Assembly: GCA_030562195.1 (NCBI GenBank)
Contig: CM060202.1
Location: forward strand, 4,030,001 to 4,094,000
Reading direction: 5' to 3'
DNA: 64,000 bases
Origin: Nipponacmea schrenckii
Taxonomy: Eukaryota > Mollusca > Gastropoda > Lottiidae
The translations under genes and the position numbers were made by a program. Below the pieces are notes generated by a model that did not search any database, was not told the origin of the DNA, and worked only from the letters and a program-made list of their open reading frames with translations. Numbering within the stretch: the first letter of the stretch is position 1; the number at the start of each line of letters is the position of its first letter. This document shows, in pieces, positions 9,992 through 20,084 of this stretch.

Positions 9992-11102
9992 ATGAAATTG
10001 TTGATAGTTCTAGCTGCTTTAGTTGGTAAGTATTGCTTTGGGTTTCTTTTAGCGGTTCGGGTCGTTTGTTTGTTTGTTTGTTTGTTTGTTTGTTTTTTTG
10101 TTTTTTTTTTATTATTCATTTTTAAAGCGTTGCTTTCATTTTCCTAACATTTATTTTGACATTTTATTGCATCAAAATGATATTGTGAGTACATAGAAGC
10201 TGCAGGTTTCAAAGAATTTTGATGAAATTTGGTGCAAGCAATGATATTGAAAAAAATATTGAACGAATGTATTGTCAGTTATTGCCCAATTCAAAATTCA
10301 AATTTAATGTTGCCCGCGAAGGTAAATGACATTTTATTGACATACGGATAGGTTATAGAAAGTTTGTAAGGATAGGTTATAGACAGTTTGTTAAAAGTTT
10401 TTTTTTTTCATTATTTATGTATCATACAAATATGTGTTTTTAGTTGTTGCCTTCGCTTGTCATAGTGACAATGAATGCGGACATTTAACCAACTGCCAAT
10501 CACACCAAAGACCAGAATGTCATGATGGGAGATGTATTTGTAATGGTAAGTGTTTTATTGAATCCGATAATCTGTCACATATTTCACCCCAGATTTTCTA
10601 ACAAATGTTATGTAGAATCTGCTCTGCTTAAACTGAACGTTATGGCAAAGAAAAGAAAATATGTTGTGATAAATGAAGTTCATAAAAATTTGATTAATCT
10701 CTCTATTGACAAGGGAAAGGTGAAAATCATCTGACATAACTATAATACAGAGACAGGGAGAAGTTAGAACCCCCATTTGTCTAGTGTAAGTGTACCAACG
10801 TGAACATAATTTTGAATTGACAAATTCTCGGTTGTATGTAAACTTGTAAGAATATGTGAACATATATTTCAGATCACCACATAGGTAAAAGAGAACCAGG
10901 TACATGTACTGATGACGACTTCAGCAACTGCTCCTGTGAACATGGTGGAACCCCAGCTTGCAAACACGGTCATTGTCATTGCAACCATCACGCTCTCAGA
11001 CAACCAGGTACATGTACCGATGACGATTTCAGCAATTGCTCCTGTGAACATGGTGGAACCCCGGCTTGCTTCCATGGCCACTGTCACTGCAACCATCACT
11101 AA
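9992..11102 (+). CDS. Secreted three-module cysteine-rich protein, cvSI-like protease inhibitor candidate (copy B)
   Basis: Exons are 9992-10025, 10444-10545 and 10873-11102; GT-AG, phase 1; 366 nt joined, 121 residues. The signal peptide MKLLIVLAALVVVAFA is followed by CHSDNECGHLTNCQSHQRPEC for module 1. Modules 2 and 3 are almost identical to copy A, including HHIGKRE between modules 1 and 2 and the HGHCHCNHH module ends. Against copy A, module 1 differs at a few positions (HNDHE to HSDNE, CHQH to CQSH), whereas exon 3 is nearly unchanged at DNA level and the introns have diverged. That suggests strong constraint on exon 3 or gene conversion. Role as for copy A: an extracellular inhibitor is likely but unproven. 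Confidence 0.88.
10066..10110 (+). repeat. (TTTG)n microsatellite with T-rich tail in intron 1 of copy B
   Basis: About eight GTTT units are followed by T-rich DNA. A short minus-strand frame rich in KQTN here is only the translation of this repeat. Confidence 0.9.
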
Positions 11103-11113
11103 ATTGACTTGTT

Positions 11114-11119
11114 AATAAA
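11114..11119 (+). terminator. Polyadenylation signal AATAAA of copy B
   Basis: AATAAA lies 11 bases after the TAA at 11100-11102. The following ~50 bases (ATATATAATTAACTTTTCAC … GTGTCTTTAATAAG) match those after copy A, so the 3' flank was part of the duplication. Confidence 0.65.
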
Positions 11120-12510
11120 TATATAATTAACTTTTCACGTATGTGTCTTTAATAAGAATTTTATTGACGTAAATGGAGAGAGCAAATAGAATAGGTTACA
11201 AAAAAATATAATAATAGAAACCAAGTCGTTTGAATATGTGAGGACTGTGTTGATATTTTATTGTCTGTACTAAAATGATAATCAATTTAGTAGGGCATTG
11301 GGCCACCATAGGTATGCTTGAAATTTTGAGTTGAATATTTCAATGAACTATCAAAATATGTTTGGCATTGGTAAAAAACGCTATTGCAGTTCCTCTCATA
11401 AGAGACTACCTTCATTCAGCTATGTTTTTGAATATTTCCTTGAGTGGTCTGTGAATATGGGTTCTTCTGTATCATTAACAGCGTTTCCACTTAGCCAAAA
11501 AACCGATTGTATTAATACTAGTACATGCTTTATATGGAGACGGATTAACATAAGCCTTGTCCTTTTTTCGGAATCCAATTAATGTGTAATCATTGTGACT
11601 GATATGTACATTTGTATTTAATACATATTTGTTTAAATCAAATCCAGCGGACACATCAGTACGGGCAATTTTAGCAGGTAGACAAAAAGATTATAATTTC
11701 GTATCAAAATTTATAGCTTAATAATAGTGATTAAACACTTAAGCAAAATAATTATGTAAAGTTTCAATACTATTTAAGTTACATAATCTACAATATCTTT
11801 CTTCTCTTTAGTTTTGGTATATCGTGCAGTTTCAATTTCGATCTTAAGGCTTCCACCTAGTTCTTGTAACATCATCTTGAGACATCATTAGCGGTGATAA
11901 ATCAGTCATCAGTTAGTACACCGATCTTTTGTTTTCAGGTGTTATAATACCGATTATCAATCAAATAAGCGATGATCTAATTGGAGATAAGTTATTAAAG
12001 AGACGTCGGATTATACAGATTGTTTTCATGAGATAGATTACACAGAATATGGGAATACTCAGATGTCGGGATTACATTACTTATCTGTGCAATAAATTTC
12101 TAAATTCATAAATATATCAACTCAAATAGATCATACTTTATATTTTGATATGGGTCGGAGGAGAATTTAAAAACGACAGATAAGCATTTTCTTAGTTTGT
12201 GTGATATGAGTGCTTAATTGAGTGGAATTTGTGGAAATTAGTAGACCCAGTGCAGCAAACCTGACGCATTGAAGTTAGCAATGAAGATTCCATTTCACAA
12301 ATCTACACCATCAATGCTTAGTTAATATTAAGTACGTTGATGACCACACATGTTCACGAAAATTCTCTGGACATATGTGCTTTGTACGTGTACTTCTATA
12401 AGTACAAATAATTGACGTCGTTCCAGGTTTTAAGACCTTGGTTTATCAAAACAGACCAAAGTATTACCCTACTTTTAGTATCCAGGCCACAGTACTATTT
12501 AGTAACTTCT
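11120..12510. other. Intergenic spacer between copies B and C
   Basis: The first ~100 bp are duplicated from the copy A 3' flank (GGAGAGAGCAAATAGAATAG also at 7712). The rest is AT-rich with no recognised gene; the 83-codon frame at 11331-11582 resembles nothing known to me. Near 12426-12470, GACCTTGGTTTATCAAAACA and GACCAAAGTATTA echo the promoter boxes of copies A and B. Confidence 0.5.
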
Positions 12511-12518
12511 TATAAAAG
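12511..12518 (+). promoter_or_regulatory. TATA box of copy C
   Basis: TATAAAAG lies 54 bases upstream of the ATG at 12565, matching copy B in sequence and near-matching in spacing. Confidence 0.65.
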
Positions 12519-12564
12519 GCTGATTAGATCAAGTCAAACACCATTGTCATCATATTCGAACAAG

Positions 12565-14830
12565 ATGAAACTTTTGATTGTTCTTGCTGCTTTAGTTGGT
12601 AAGTATAGAATTAAGCTATTTGTAATGGAAACACTTTGAATATGAATTAAGTTCATTAAATAAAGACATTATTTAACATAAGTTTTATCGATGATCACCG
12701 CACTACCATAACGTATTTATTCATAAAGCACTTTTAATTTTTAAGTAGTTGCTAAATGTTCGCCACTTAGCAATTAGATTAATTGTGACCATAATATGAA
12801 ATGTTTCAACATGAATTAGACATGTATACATATCTTAAAAAGTGATCAAATGTACTTAAGATTTTGCCCAAAATGTTACCTTTCCTTGTATATTATTTCA
12901 GTTGTTGCCTTCGCTTGTCATAATGACCACGAATGTGGACATTTAACTAACTGTCACCAACACCAAAGACCAGTATGTCACGACGGAAGATGCGGTTGTC
13001 AAGGTAAGTACCTTTTATTTTTATAGCTATATTTCAAACACATATTATTTAGATTTCACAATCTACAGATTGTGTAATCTATTGTTTTCGATAAGATTAT
13101 AATTATTTTTTTTTTTCTTCCGCATTTTTCCAAAGCTTATTTCTCCGAAACTGCTTCATGGAATTGATTGAAATCTTTTGTGTAGAATCTTATAAACATG
13201 TATTAATAAATGCATGGTATTTGAAGGCTCAGATATCAACCGAAGCGCCGCCTTTTTTAATTGAAATTTAAGACTAATTTTTATATCTCAAAACTATAGA
13301 TCCGATCGTTTTGAAATTTACGGTATAGATTCTTATAAAAAGTCAAGGGAAAATGGCGAAAAAAATTGTCGATATCATTTCACCGAAAGCCGCCATCTTG
13401 AATTGAAATTTAACCTTGACGTCATTCAAAAAGCCTAATGCTCCGAGGATTATGGACAGATTTTGAATTTTTTTTCGGATTATCAATCAAGAAAACAATA
13501 CGGAAAATTCCTTGGGAACAGATATTCAATTTTTTTGGTTTCCAAAATGGCCGCGTATTAAGGCCTAATTTTTTTATCTCGAAAACTATTGATCCGATCG
13601 TTTTGAAATTTACAGTATAGATTCATATAAAAAATCATGGGAAATTGGCGAAAAGATTTTGTCGATATCATTCAACCGGAAGTCGCCATCTTGAATTGAA
13701 AATTAGCCTTGACGCCATTCCAAAGCCCAAAACTCTGAGGATTATGAACCGATTTTGAAGTAATTTCGGATTATCATTTTAGAGGACAATACGGAAAATT
13801 CCTTTGGAGCAGATATGCAAAATTTTTTTGGTTTCCAAGATAGCCGCCGAATGAGGCCTAATTTTATATATCGAAAACTATTGATCCGATCGTTTTGATA
13901 TTTACAGTATAGATTCATATTCAAAATCGGGGAATATGTCGATATCATTAAACGGGAAGCCGCCATATTGAATTGAAATTTAGCCCTTAGCACAAATGAA
14001 AAAGCCCAAGACTCCAGGGATTATATACTGATCTTTATTTTTTTTTTCGGATTTAAAATCTAGAACAAAATTCAGTAGAGGCAGATTCTCAAGTAACTTA
14101 AACTTGCCGATATTATTTACGTGTCCATTAAATACAACTCGTTAAATAAATAATTATATTTACATAGCTATTCAGGACAGCATCATTAAATGATTTAAAG
14201 GACGAATTGTTTGTTTTGATTGTGAAATCACGGCACTGATCAAGAACAGTTCTAGTTCCAATATAATCAGTGTTCTCATTGTGGTCACTTCATCAATTTT
14301 TCCAGCAATATAGAAATTTCCTTGTCAAAATAGAGTTCAATACACCAATTGTCGAGCGATATAAAAAAAATTCTTATGTTGAAATAGTGAGCAAGACACC
14401 AATCGAGCTGTATACAAATACTACTGTATATTGAAATACCACTAAAATGAAAGTCCTTAAAACAGGTGGTAGAAGTATTAAGACGTGCAACTCCGAACAA
14501 CAAAATAGGTTATTCTATTTCTATAATAGTGGGAGTTCTCAAATATAATTTAACTTTATTTATTACCACCCTTTAATTGCTGATGATTTTTCCCCAGATC
14601 ACCATACTGTAGGAAAGAGAGCACCAGGTACATGTACTGATGATGACTTCAGCAACTGCTCCTGTGAACATGGTGGAACCCCAGCCTGCAAACACGGCCA
14701 TTGCCATTGCAACCATCACGCTCTCAGACAACCAGGTACATGTACTGATGATGACTTCAGCAACTGCACCTGTGAACATGGTGGAACCCCAGCTTGCAAA
14801 CATGGTCATTGCCATTGCAACCATCATTAA
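12565..14830 (+). CDS. Secreted three-module cysteine-rich protein, cvSI-like protease inhibitor candidate (copy C)
   Basis: Exons are 12565-12598, 12902-13003 and 14598-14830; GT-AG, phase 1; 369 nt joined, 122 residues. The signal peptide MKLLIVLAALVVVAFA leads into CHNDHECGHLTNCHQHQRPVC. Module 1 ends CHDGRCGCQ, where copies A and B have CHDGRCICN. The linker reads DHHTVGKRAPGTC, one residue longer than in A and B, yet it keeps GKR. Modules 2 and 3 both end CKHGHCHCNHH. Intron 2 is about 1.6 kb, five times longer than in A, because it holds a 292-bp tandem repeat. All six cysteines of each module are kept, so the copy looks functional. Likely an extracellular protease inhibitor by family resemblance. 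Confidence 0.87.
13150..14055 (+). repeat. 292-bp tandem repeat, three units, in intron 2 of copy C
   Basis: GATCCGATCGTTTTGA recurs at 13299, 13591 and 13883, exactly 292 bp apart. Also repeated are CCGCCATCTTGAATTGAAA, GTCGATATCATT, GGACAATACGGAAAATTCCT and TTTTTTTGGTTTCCAA. Units are perhaps 80-85 percent alike by eye, and the third is partly decayed. Short frames here (13438-13620 plus, 13742-13993 minus) fall in the repeat and are not taken as genes. Confidence 0.9.
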
Positions 14831-14843
14831 ACCTTATTTCCTG

Positions 14844-14849
14844 AATAAA
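14844..14849 (+). terminator. Polyadenylation signal AATAAA of copy C
   Basis: AATAAA lies 13 bases after the stop. A 12-base A run starts at 14853, but that alone does not show a retro-copy, since the gene keeps its introns. Confidence 0.6.
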
Positions 14850-14949
14850 TGCTAAAAAAAAAAAATATTAATATTTTGTAAAATTCCTGATAAGTATTTC
14901 ATTAAACAAATCTGCCAAACGGGCCACGGGGAAATAATTAAATGGGAGT

Positions 14950-15948
14950 ATGGGGTATACTGCCAGAAATTGTCCAGAAACCCTGTTTTGAGAAAAGTGG
15001 ACTTAAATATTTGAAAGTTCATATAAAATCAGGAAGTACCAACATCTGTGTCATATTTGAAATTAAGCCAAAATAAAAATTGTTTTTTATGCACCTTGAA
15101 CAACTGAGGTGATTATTTCATTGGGAGAATGTTGAATATGCTGAAATGGACTTGACATCTTCTGGCTTAAAATGATAAATACACGAGTAGGACATAACAT
15201 GTTTATTAAAGACTTGTTTATTAAAGAGATCTTAGTAATAAAAAGAAACAATGGAAAGAACAAAAACATGGAAAACATTCACTGGAATGTCTAAATTTTG
15301 ATCAGATCAATACAGTTGAGAAACACACCAATAAATATTATTTAAAAGGAAATTTCAACATTTTAAAACTTAGAATAAAATTAATAACATAATGCAAAAA
15401 CACTGTCATATCATTTGATCTGCTCCCATTTCTTAACAATCGTCATCTTGGTCTTCTGTATCTTGAACAGCTGGCGATGGTAACCTATCTTTAGATCTTA
15501 CAGATACAGGCATATACCTATACCAATGCTGAACCTCTAATGGAATAACGGTCTGTTCACAAAGTTTTACCAAATCATTCTTCTTGGCTTCACTAATAGG
15601 AATCTCTGAAGTATACGCTTTTGGTATGATGCTGATTGCTGGACAACCACGACCAAAGACATTAATTTGCTTATATTCTTCACTGTTATTATATTTGTAG
15701 GATATTTCACCTTGTTGATTCTTTTGGTATTTGAAGGATTTGACTAACAACCAATTTACAATATTTCCATCGTGGTTGCGTTTTCTACTTTTCATAAGCT
15801 GTGTGGCAACATATTAAAAATCATAAACGTCGTTGAAGTTCAGGTTACTAACATTATAAGGACATGGGCACCACATTATGCAATTACTTAATGGAGAAAA
15901 CTCATTTTCACAAAATTTGGACATAGCAACTTCTGGCAGTATACCCGG
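14950..15948. mobile_element. ~1 kb DNA-transposon-like unit with inverted ends
   Basis: The left end reads GGGTATACTGCCAGAAATTG (about 14953) and the right end reads TTCTGGCAGTATACCC (about 15931-15946). These are inverted copies over 16 bases, and weaker similarity continues inward (left TTGAGAAAAGTGGAC, right reverse complement TTGTGAAAATGAG). The interior holds the coding remnant at 15433-15795. No clear target-site duplication was seen, and the superfamily could not be named. Confidence 0.55.
15433..15795 (-). pseudogene. C-terminal part of a transposon-borne or captured protein
   Basis: A 120-residue minus-strand frame opens MKSRKRNHDGNIVNWLL, has an ISYKY…FGRGCPAISIIPK stretch, a lysine/glutamate-rich middle (SEAKKNDLVKLCEQTVIPLE), then QHWYRYMPVS and an acidic end (DTEDQDDDC). 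The composition looks coding: charged, balanced, with a clean acidic C-terminus. It begins abruptly, with no signal peptide or known domain, and sits between the inverted ends at 14950 and 15948. It may be the tail of a larger protein of this element. I do not recognise its family. Confidence 0.45.
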
Positions 15949-15955
15949 TATACCC

Positions 15956-15991
15956 TAATATAGATATTCAAAATTTTGAATATCTATATTA
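15956..15991. repeat. Perfect 36-bp palindrome beside the transposon-like unit
   Basis: The left half TAATATAGATATTCAAAA is followed directly by its exact reverse complement TTTTGAATATCTATATTA, with no spacer. It begins about 10 bases after the right inverted end of the preceding element. Confidence 0.95.
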
Positions 15992-17242
15992 TATTGTAAA
16001 ACCGTTCCAAGTAATAAATATAAACATCGACGAATAAAACGAAATGGGACACAAAAACAGGGTTTATTGGATTAGTTCCTCACGTATGATTGATATAATT
16101 CCTCATTAAAGTTTGTAGCTGCTAACAATGCATTTCTAATATGCTGTTTTGGATTTAGATTTCGGGTTTTGTTTTGCTGTAAGGGTCATAATTGCTTGTT
16201 TTGTTTTTTTCTAAAATACACATATCAAATTATTCAGATAATTTCGAGATATGTATAAGGAAACACTGGTCTAGTATTAGGTATAGATAGTGTTAAATCA
16301 GGTCAAGGTTACCGGCACGACACACGTTATCCGAAAACCAGACCAAGGTACTAGGTTTCTAGGCCAGAGAATAATATCAGGACAATAAAAGAGACACTAC
16401 GTCATTATCAGGTTTTTCGCAAAGATTGTTCTTGTGGCTTTCATAGAATCTGGACGTATTAGACCAGAGCACGAATAAACTGTTTAATTAGTATTTTCTG
16501 AAACAATTGTGGTCGCAATGAACATTGCATCACAGAGACATTTAGTTTATTATTGGTCTCCCTAATGCGGCTAAATGATATCTCAAAAAGCACGTTTAAA
16601 TAAGCACGTCAAGAATAGAATATGGTGATGTCACATTTAAACATGAACAGATAATCTCGAATAATGCCATACTGTTCTTACTACACAAAATTAATCAGTA
16701 AGATAAAATAAAGTTTTAAGTCTTGCTTGTCTGATTCGGGCTAATAAAGAAGGGCTTATTCATGCATTTCGCAATGAGGAATTTCCCTCGAAGAAAAGCA
16801 TTAGCGTGTATTTTTCAACTGTCGAGTTTTCAACTTGTACAGTCTATAGTACACAGGATCCCGGTTAATGGTTCCAACTAAACAAACTGACACTTTTCCT
16901 TCCGACTTCCGACCTGCATTACTGATGAGGGAAAATCATAAACGACACGAGAAAACCTTTACTTTAACAATTATAAAATATATATATTAACATACATCTA
17001 TTCACATTTCTATTAATACATTAATATTTATACAGCGATCTTGAAATTGGGTAGAGATGTTCTAGACAGGCACGAAAAGACCTACTATATTCCAATTTGG
17101 AAACATCGTCAATACATAAATTTCCATCGCAATTTGTAATTATTCCTTTTCACTGTGAATAGGTAATTCGGTTCTCCGTGATGGCTGTTCAAAATTAACA
17201 TCTGAAAGTTGTTGATGACCCTCGGAACTTATTTGTAACCCC
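15992..17242. other. Intergenic DNA downstream of the GON-domain gene
   Basis: No gene, repeat or RNA was recognised in this AT-rich stretch. It follows the 3' end of the minus-strand gene at 17243, so it may include the 3' UTR. Confidence 0.45.
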
Positions 17243-18445
17243 TTAGTTTATTGGGAATTTACATATTGGAAGTTCTGCGGAATCAAATGCAGGAGTGTCG
17301 TTACTGTTGACTTCTATGTACAAATCTGAACTTGGTTCACATCCGCCACAATTGCCTCCACAAAAACCTTCAATTACTTGACCATCATCTGACCTTGTTA
17401 TATTTTGTATAAATCCGTCTATCCCCCAAGTTGTCCACTGTACTGATGATTTGACTTTAAACCCGGTTCCCCTGAGATTGATAATAAAATGACCAATTAC
17501 TCCACAAACATCGCTATCATTTCCAGTATAACAGTCACCGGCTCGTCCATACTGTTGAAAGATGAATGTCGAATTAGAATACATTCTCGATTGCGTTATC
17601 TTTTTATTTTGTCTATCTTTTTTTATTTTTTGAAAATCTGTATAGCCCATAGAGAATGATTTTGGGGATATGGCCTCTACCAGTTCACAGGAGTTGCCTG
17701 CCCTATTGTAAATAGGGGTTGAAGCAGTATTGTATTCCGGAAGAGATATAAACAAAGAAAACGTGTTCTCATAACCGCAGAAAACCTTTTGCAATGAGTT
17801 AGATGAACTGTAGTAAAGCCAAACCTCTTTGCTTTGTTTTTCAGAACACAGTGCTGTATCGCCGCAGCTAACGTATCGTGTACACTGAACGATACTCCAA
17901 AAACCATTCGAGGTGCATGTCACATTCGTTGCAGTGAAGTAACCTCGATAACAGGCGTATTCTACTACTTCATCAAATTCCCATAAAACTCTGCTTGTAA
18001 AAGAGGTAACATTTATGTTTGGATCCTGAGGTAATCCAGTACATCCTATTGGTTTGCATTCAAAGCCAGCACGGCTTTCTTCACAGACAGTGTTATTTGG
18101 ACATAGGTGATTTTTGCAGGTATGTAGTATGTTTTCGTTCCAAGATTTAACATTTATCATCACACTCGCTGGATTAGCAATACCATCCACGCCATCAGGT
18201 TCAGATATTAGAGAACAATTTAATGTTTCGGTATTGAAATTGACTATGGAGCATAATGTATGTAGTTTGCACTGCCTGGCACAATCTATTGGACCTAAAG
18301 ATGTTACTGATCTAAATGGTGAATGTCTTGATTTCCAGTTCTTGATCATTTCAGGTAGAACGCTTTGTTTGAAGCATTGATTTCCACCTCCAAATGCTTC
18401 CAGAGAGTTAACGACGAACACAATTGCGCAAACGAAAAGTTGCAT
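17243..18445 (-). CDS. Secreted PAN-EGF-CCP-GON domain protein, intronless
   Basis: One uninterrupted frame of 400 residues starts at the ATG 18445-18443; the reading frame extends six codons further but only to a GTG, so the ATG is preferred. Residues 1-17 (MQLFVCAIVFVVNSLEA) are a signal peptide. Residues ~24-107 are PAN/apple-like (CARQCKLHTLC, NCSL). Residues ~110-134 are EGF-like (CKNHLCPNNTVCEESRAGFEC). Residues ~135-188 are a sushi/CCP domain (YACYRGYF…CTSNGFW). Residues ~194-380 match the GON domain of ADAMTS9/20: AGDCY, CGVIGHFIINLRGTGF, then SDDGQVIEGFCGGNCGGCEP. No metalloprotease or thrombospondin repeats are present. Several N-x-S/T sites suggest an extracellular glycoprotein. 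AATAAA overlaps the last codons. A truncated paralog lies head-to-head at 21301. Confidence 0.85.
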   Translation of the reverse strand: MQLFVCAIVFVVNSLEAFGGGNQCFKQSVLPEMIKNWKSRHSPFRSVTSLGPIDCARQCKLHTLCSIVNFNTETLNCSLISEPDGVDGIANPASVMINVKSWNENILHTCKNHLCPNNTVCEESRAGFECKPIGCTGLPQDPNINVTSFTSRVLWEFDEVVEYACYRGYFTATNVTCTSNGFWSIVQCTRYVSCGDTALCSEKQSKEVWLYYSSSNSLQKVFCGYENTFSLFISLPEYNTASTPIYNRAGNSCELVEAISPKSFSMGYTDFQKIKKDRQNKKITQSRMYSNSTFIFQQYGRAGDCYTGNDSDVCGVIGHFIINLRGTGFKVKSSVQWTTWGIDGFIQNITRSDDGQVIEGFCGGNCGGCEPSSDLYIEVNSNDTPAFDSAELPICKFPIN

Positions 18446-18921
18446 TTTTGAAAGAGAATCCACACGTCAGTGATAAGTATGCATATCACATCATTTTTTA
18501 CTAGAAAATGAAAATAATCCAATATTGGAGTAGTCTTGTCTCAGTTAACATATTTTATTGATCAGTTAAAGATTTTTTCTGGCTTTCTTAGAACCGAAAT
18601 CAAAAGGCGACCTGTAGGCGTGCGATCATTTTTTTATAGATTAAGGGTCGTATCTTGAAAATGTCTGAAGAGGGATGCAAGGCCCGTACGGTAGGAGCCC
18701 CTCGAGGCCAGTAGTCTGCTGATGATTTTTGATCATTTAGAGGGTTTAATTTCAAATCACATAAAATATTTCACAGAAAGGAGGGTAGGGTGCTTGAATT
18801 TGTCAGTAAACCACAATCAAGTCCGGACATTGGTTTTATGCGAGAACTATCGATTTATTACTTGTATTCGTAGCCCAGAATTTATTTTTAATATTTAAAT
18901 GTACTTATGTATTTTAAAATG
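18446..18921. other. Upstream region of the GON-domain gene
   Basis: No clear TATA box or gene was recognised. It is moderately AT-rich with a few GC-richer stretches around 18600-18710. Confidence 0.4.
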
Positions 18922-19340
18922 AATTGTACGTTGAAATGATATATGGTTTTTGCTGTCACGTAGTTGATCGCTGGAAGATAAATCTGTCCATTTTTACACA
19001 TGTACCTCTTTTAAAACAAATTGTACGTTGAAATAATATGTAGTTTTTGCGGTCGTGTGCTTCGTCGCCGGGGGTAGGTTTGTCCGTTTTATGCACGTGT
19101 GCTTGTGTGTTTTGGACGGGGTGCGCATTGGAGCAGGAACTATATATTATATCCATTTTATAAACAAATTGTACATTAAAAATCTGTCCATTTCATGCAC
19201 ATGTACTTGTGTATTTTTTTAAAAAAATTGTTCGTAGAGTATTGTATATTTATTTTGTGGTCATGTACTTGATCGCCGGAACATAGATCTGTCCATTTGA
19301 TGCACATGTACTTGTGTATTTTTAGACGAATTGTATATTG
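18922..19340 (+). repeat. Degenerate ~100-bp tandem repeat
   Basis: Units contain AAATTGTACGTTGAAATAAT, TTTTTGCGGTC, GATCGCCGG, ATCTGTCCATTT and ATGCACATGTACTTGTGTAT. Copies start at about 18922, 19019, 19163 (partial) and 19222, with a trailing partial at 19328. Unit length varies through deletions. The short minus-strand frame at 18956-19156 lies within it. Confidence 0.75.
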
Positions 19341-19379
19341 AGATATTATTTATTTATTTTTTTTCCAATGTATTTCCCC

Positions 19380-19470
19380 ATGGGCTGAATGTGAGACAGG
19401 ACCATGTCCTTGTGTTTTGGGCCTAATTCTGACCCATGTTAAATAAGGAGTTTATTATTATTATTAAATT
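19380..19470 (+). mobile_element. Retroposon 3' tail-like remnant
   Basis: GGACCATGTCCTTGTGTTTT and GGGCCTAATTCTGACCCATG are followed by TTAAATAAGGAG and an (ATT)n run. This resembles the 3' end of short retroposons with trinucleotide tails. Only the tail is seen, so the family is uncertain. Confidence 0.4.
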
Positions 19471-20084
19471 GATCTGGTGTTCGACAAATTTTTATTTCTT
19501 TTTAATACCTCAATCAATTCGCATTATGTATCAAGAGAATACAATGTTCCAAAACTTTGGTTGTTATTATCTCAAACTGAAAAGAACCAGATCGGAAATC
19601 GAATATAAAATTCGAATTGAACTTTACAGATAAATAATATCAGCAGATATTTAATCTGTCCTATAGCACTATAGGTAATAATGTTGAGCTTCTTTGGTAT
19701 ATTGTTTTTTTTTTTTTTTGTCTTTTATTGATCCCATTTACCAAGATCCCTATTCTCCGATTTCAGAGAAATAATAAATTTTCAATGATCCATGGACGAA
19801 GCCTATTGAAAAAATATTTAATATGAGTTAATCCCTTGTTACTGAGTCGTAGAAAAATCGCTGCTTAACGAATATCAATTTACCTTTTTCAAAGGACTTT
19901 TCGTCTCTTCTGTTTACACGAGTTGTTCAGTATAAAATAAACTCTTCGATTCGTTCGTTTATTGAACGCTAGTTTGAATGTCAACATGTTTCCTTTTAAT
20001 GCACCCACATGAAATGAGAGGCATATATTGGCGTCAACCATGCCACTCGGTCAATAAATGCCCGTGAACACCACATACTCCATT

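Noticed and set aside
14852..14870. A-run after copy C as a sign of retroposition
   Set aside because: Copy C keeps both introns and its promoter, so the A-run is better seen as local simple sequence.
17677..17907. Frames overlapping the PAN-EGF-CCP-GON gene (also 18114-18380 plus)
   Set aside because: Shadows of the 400-residue gene in other frames.
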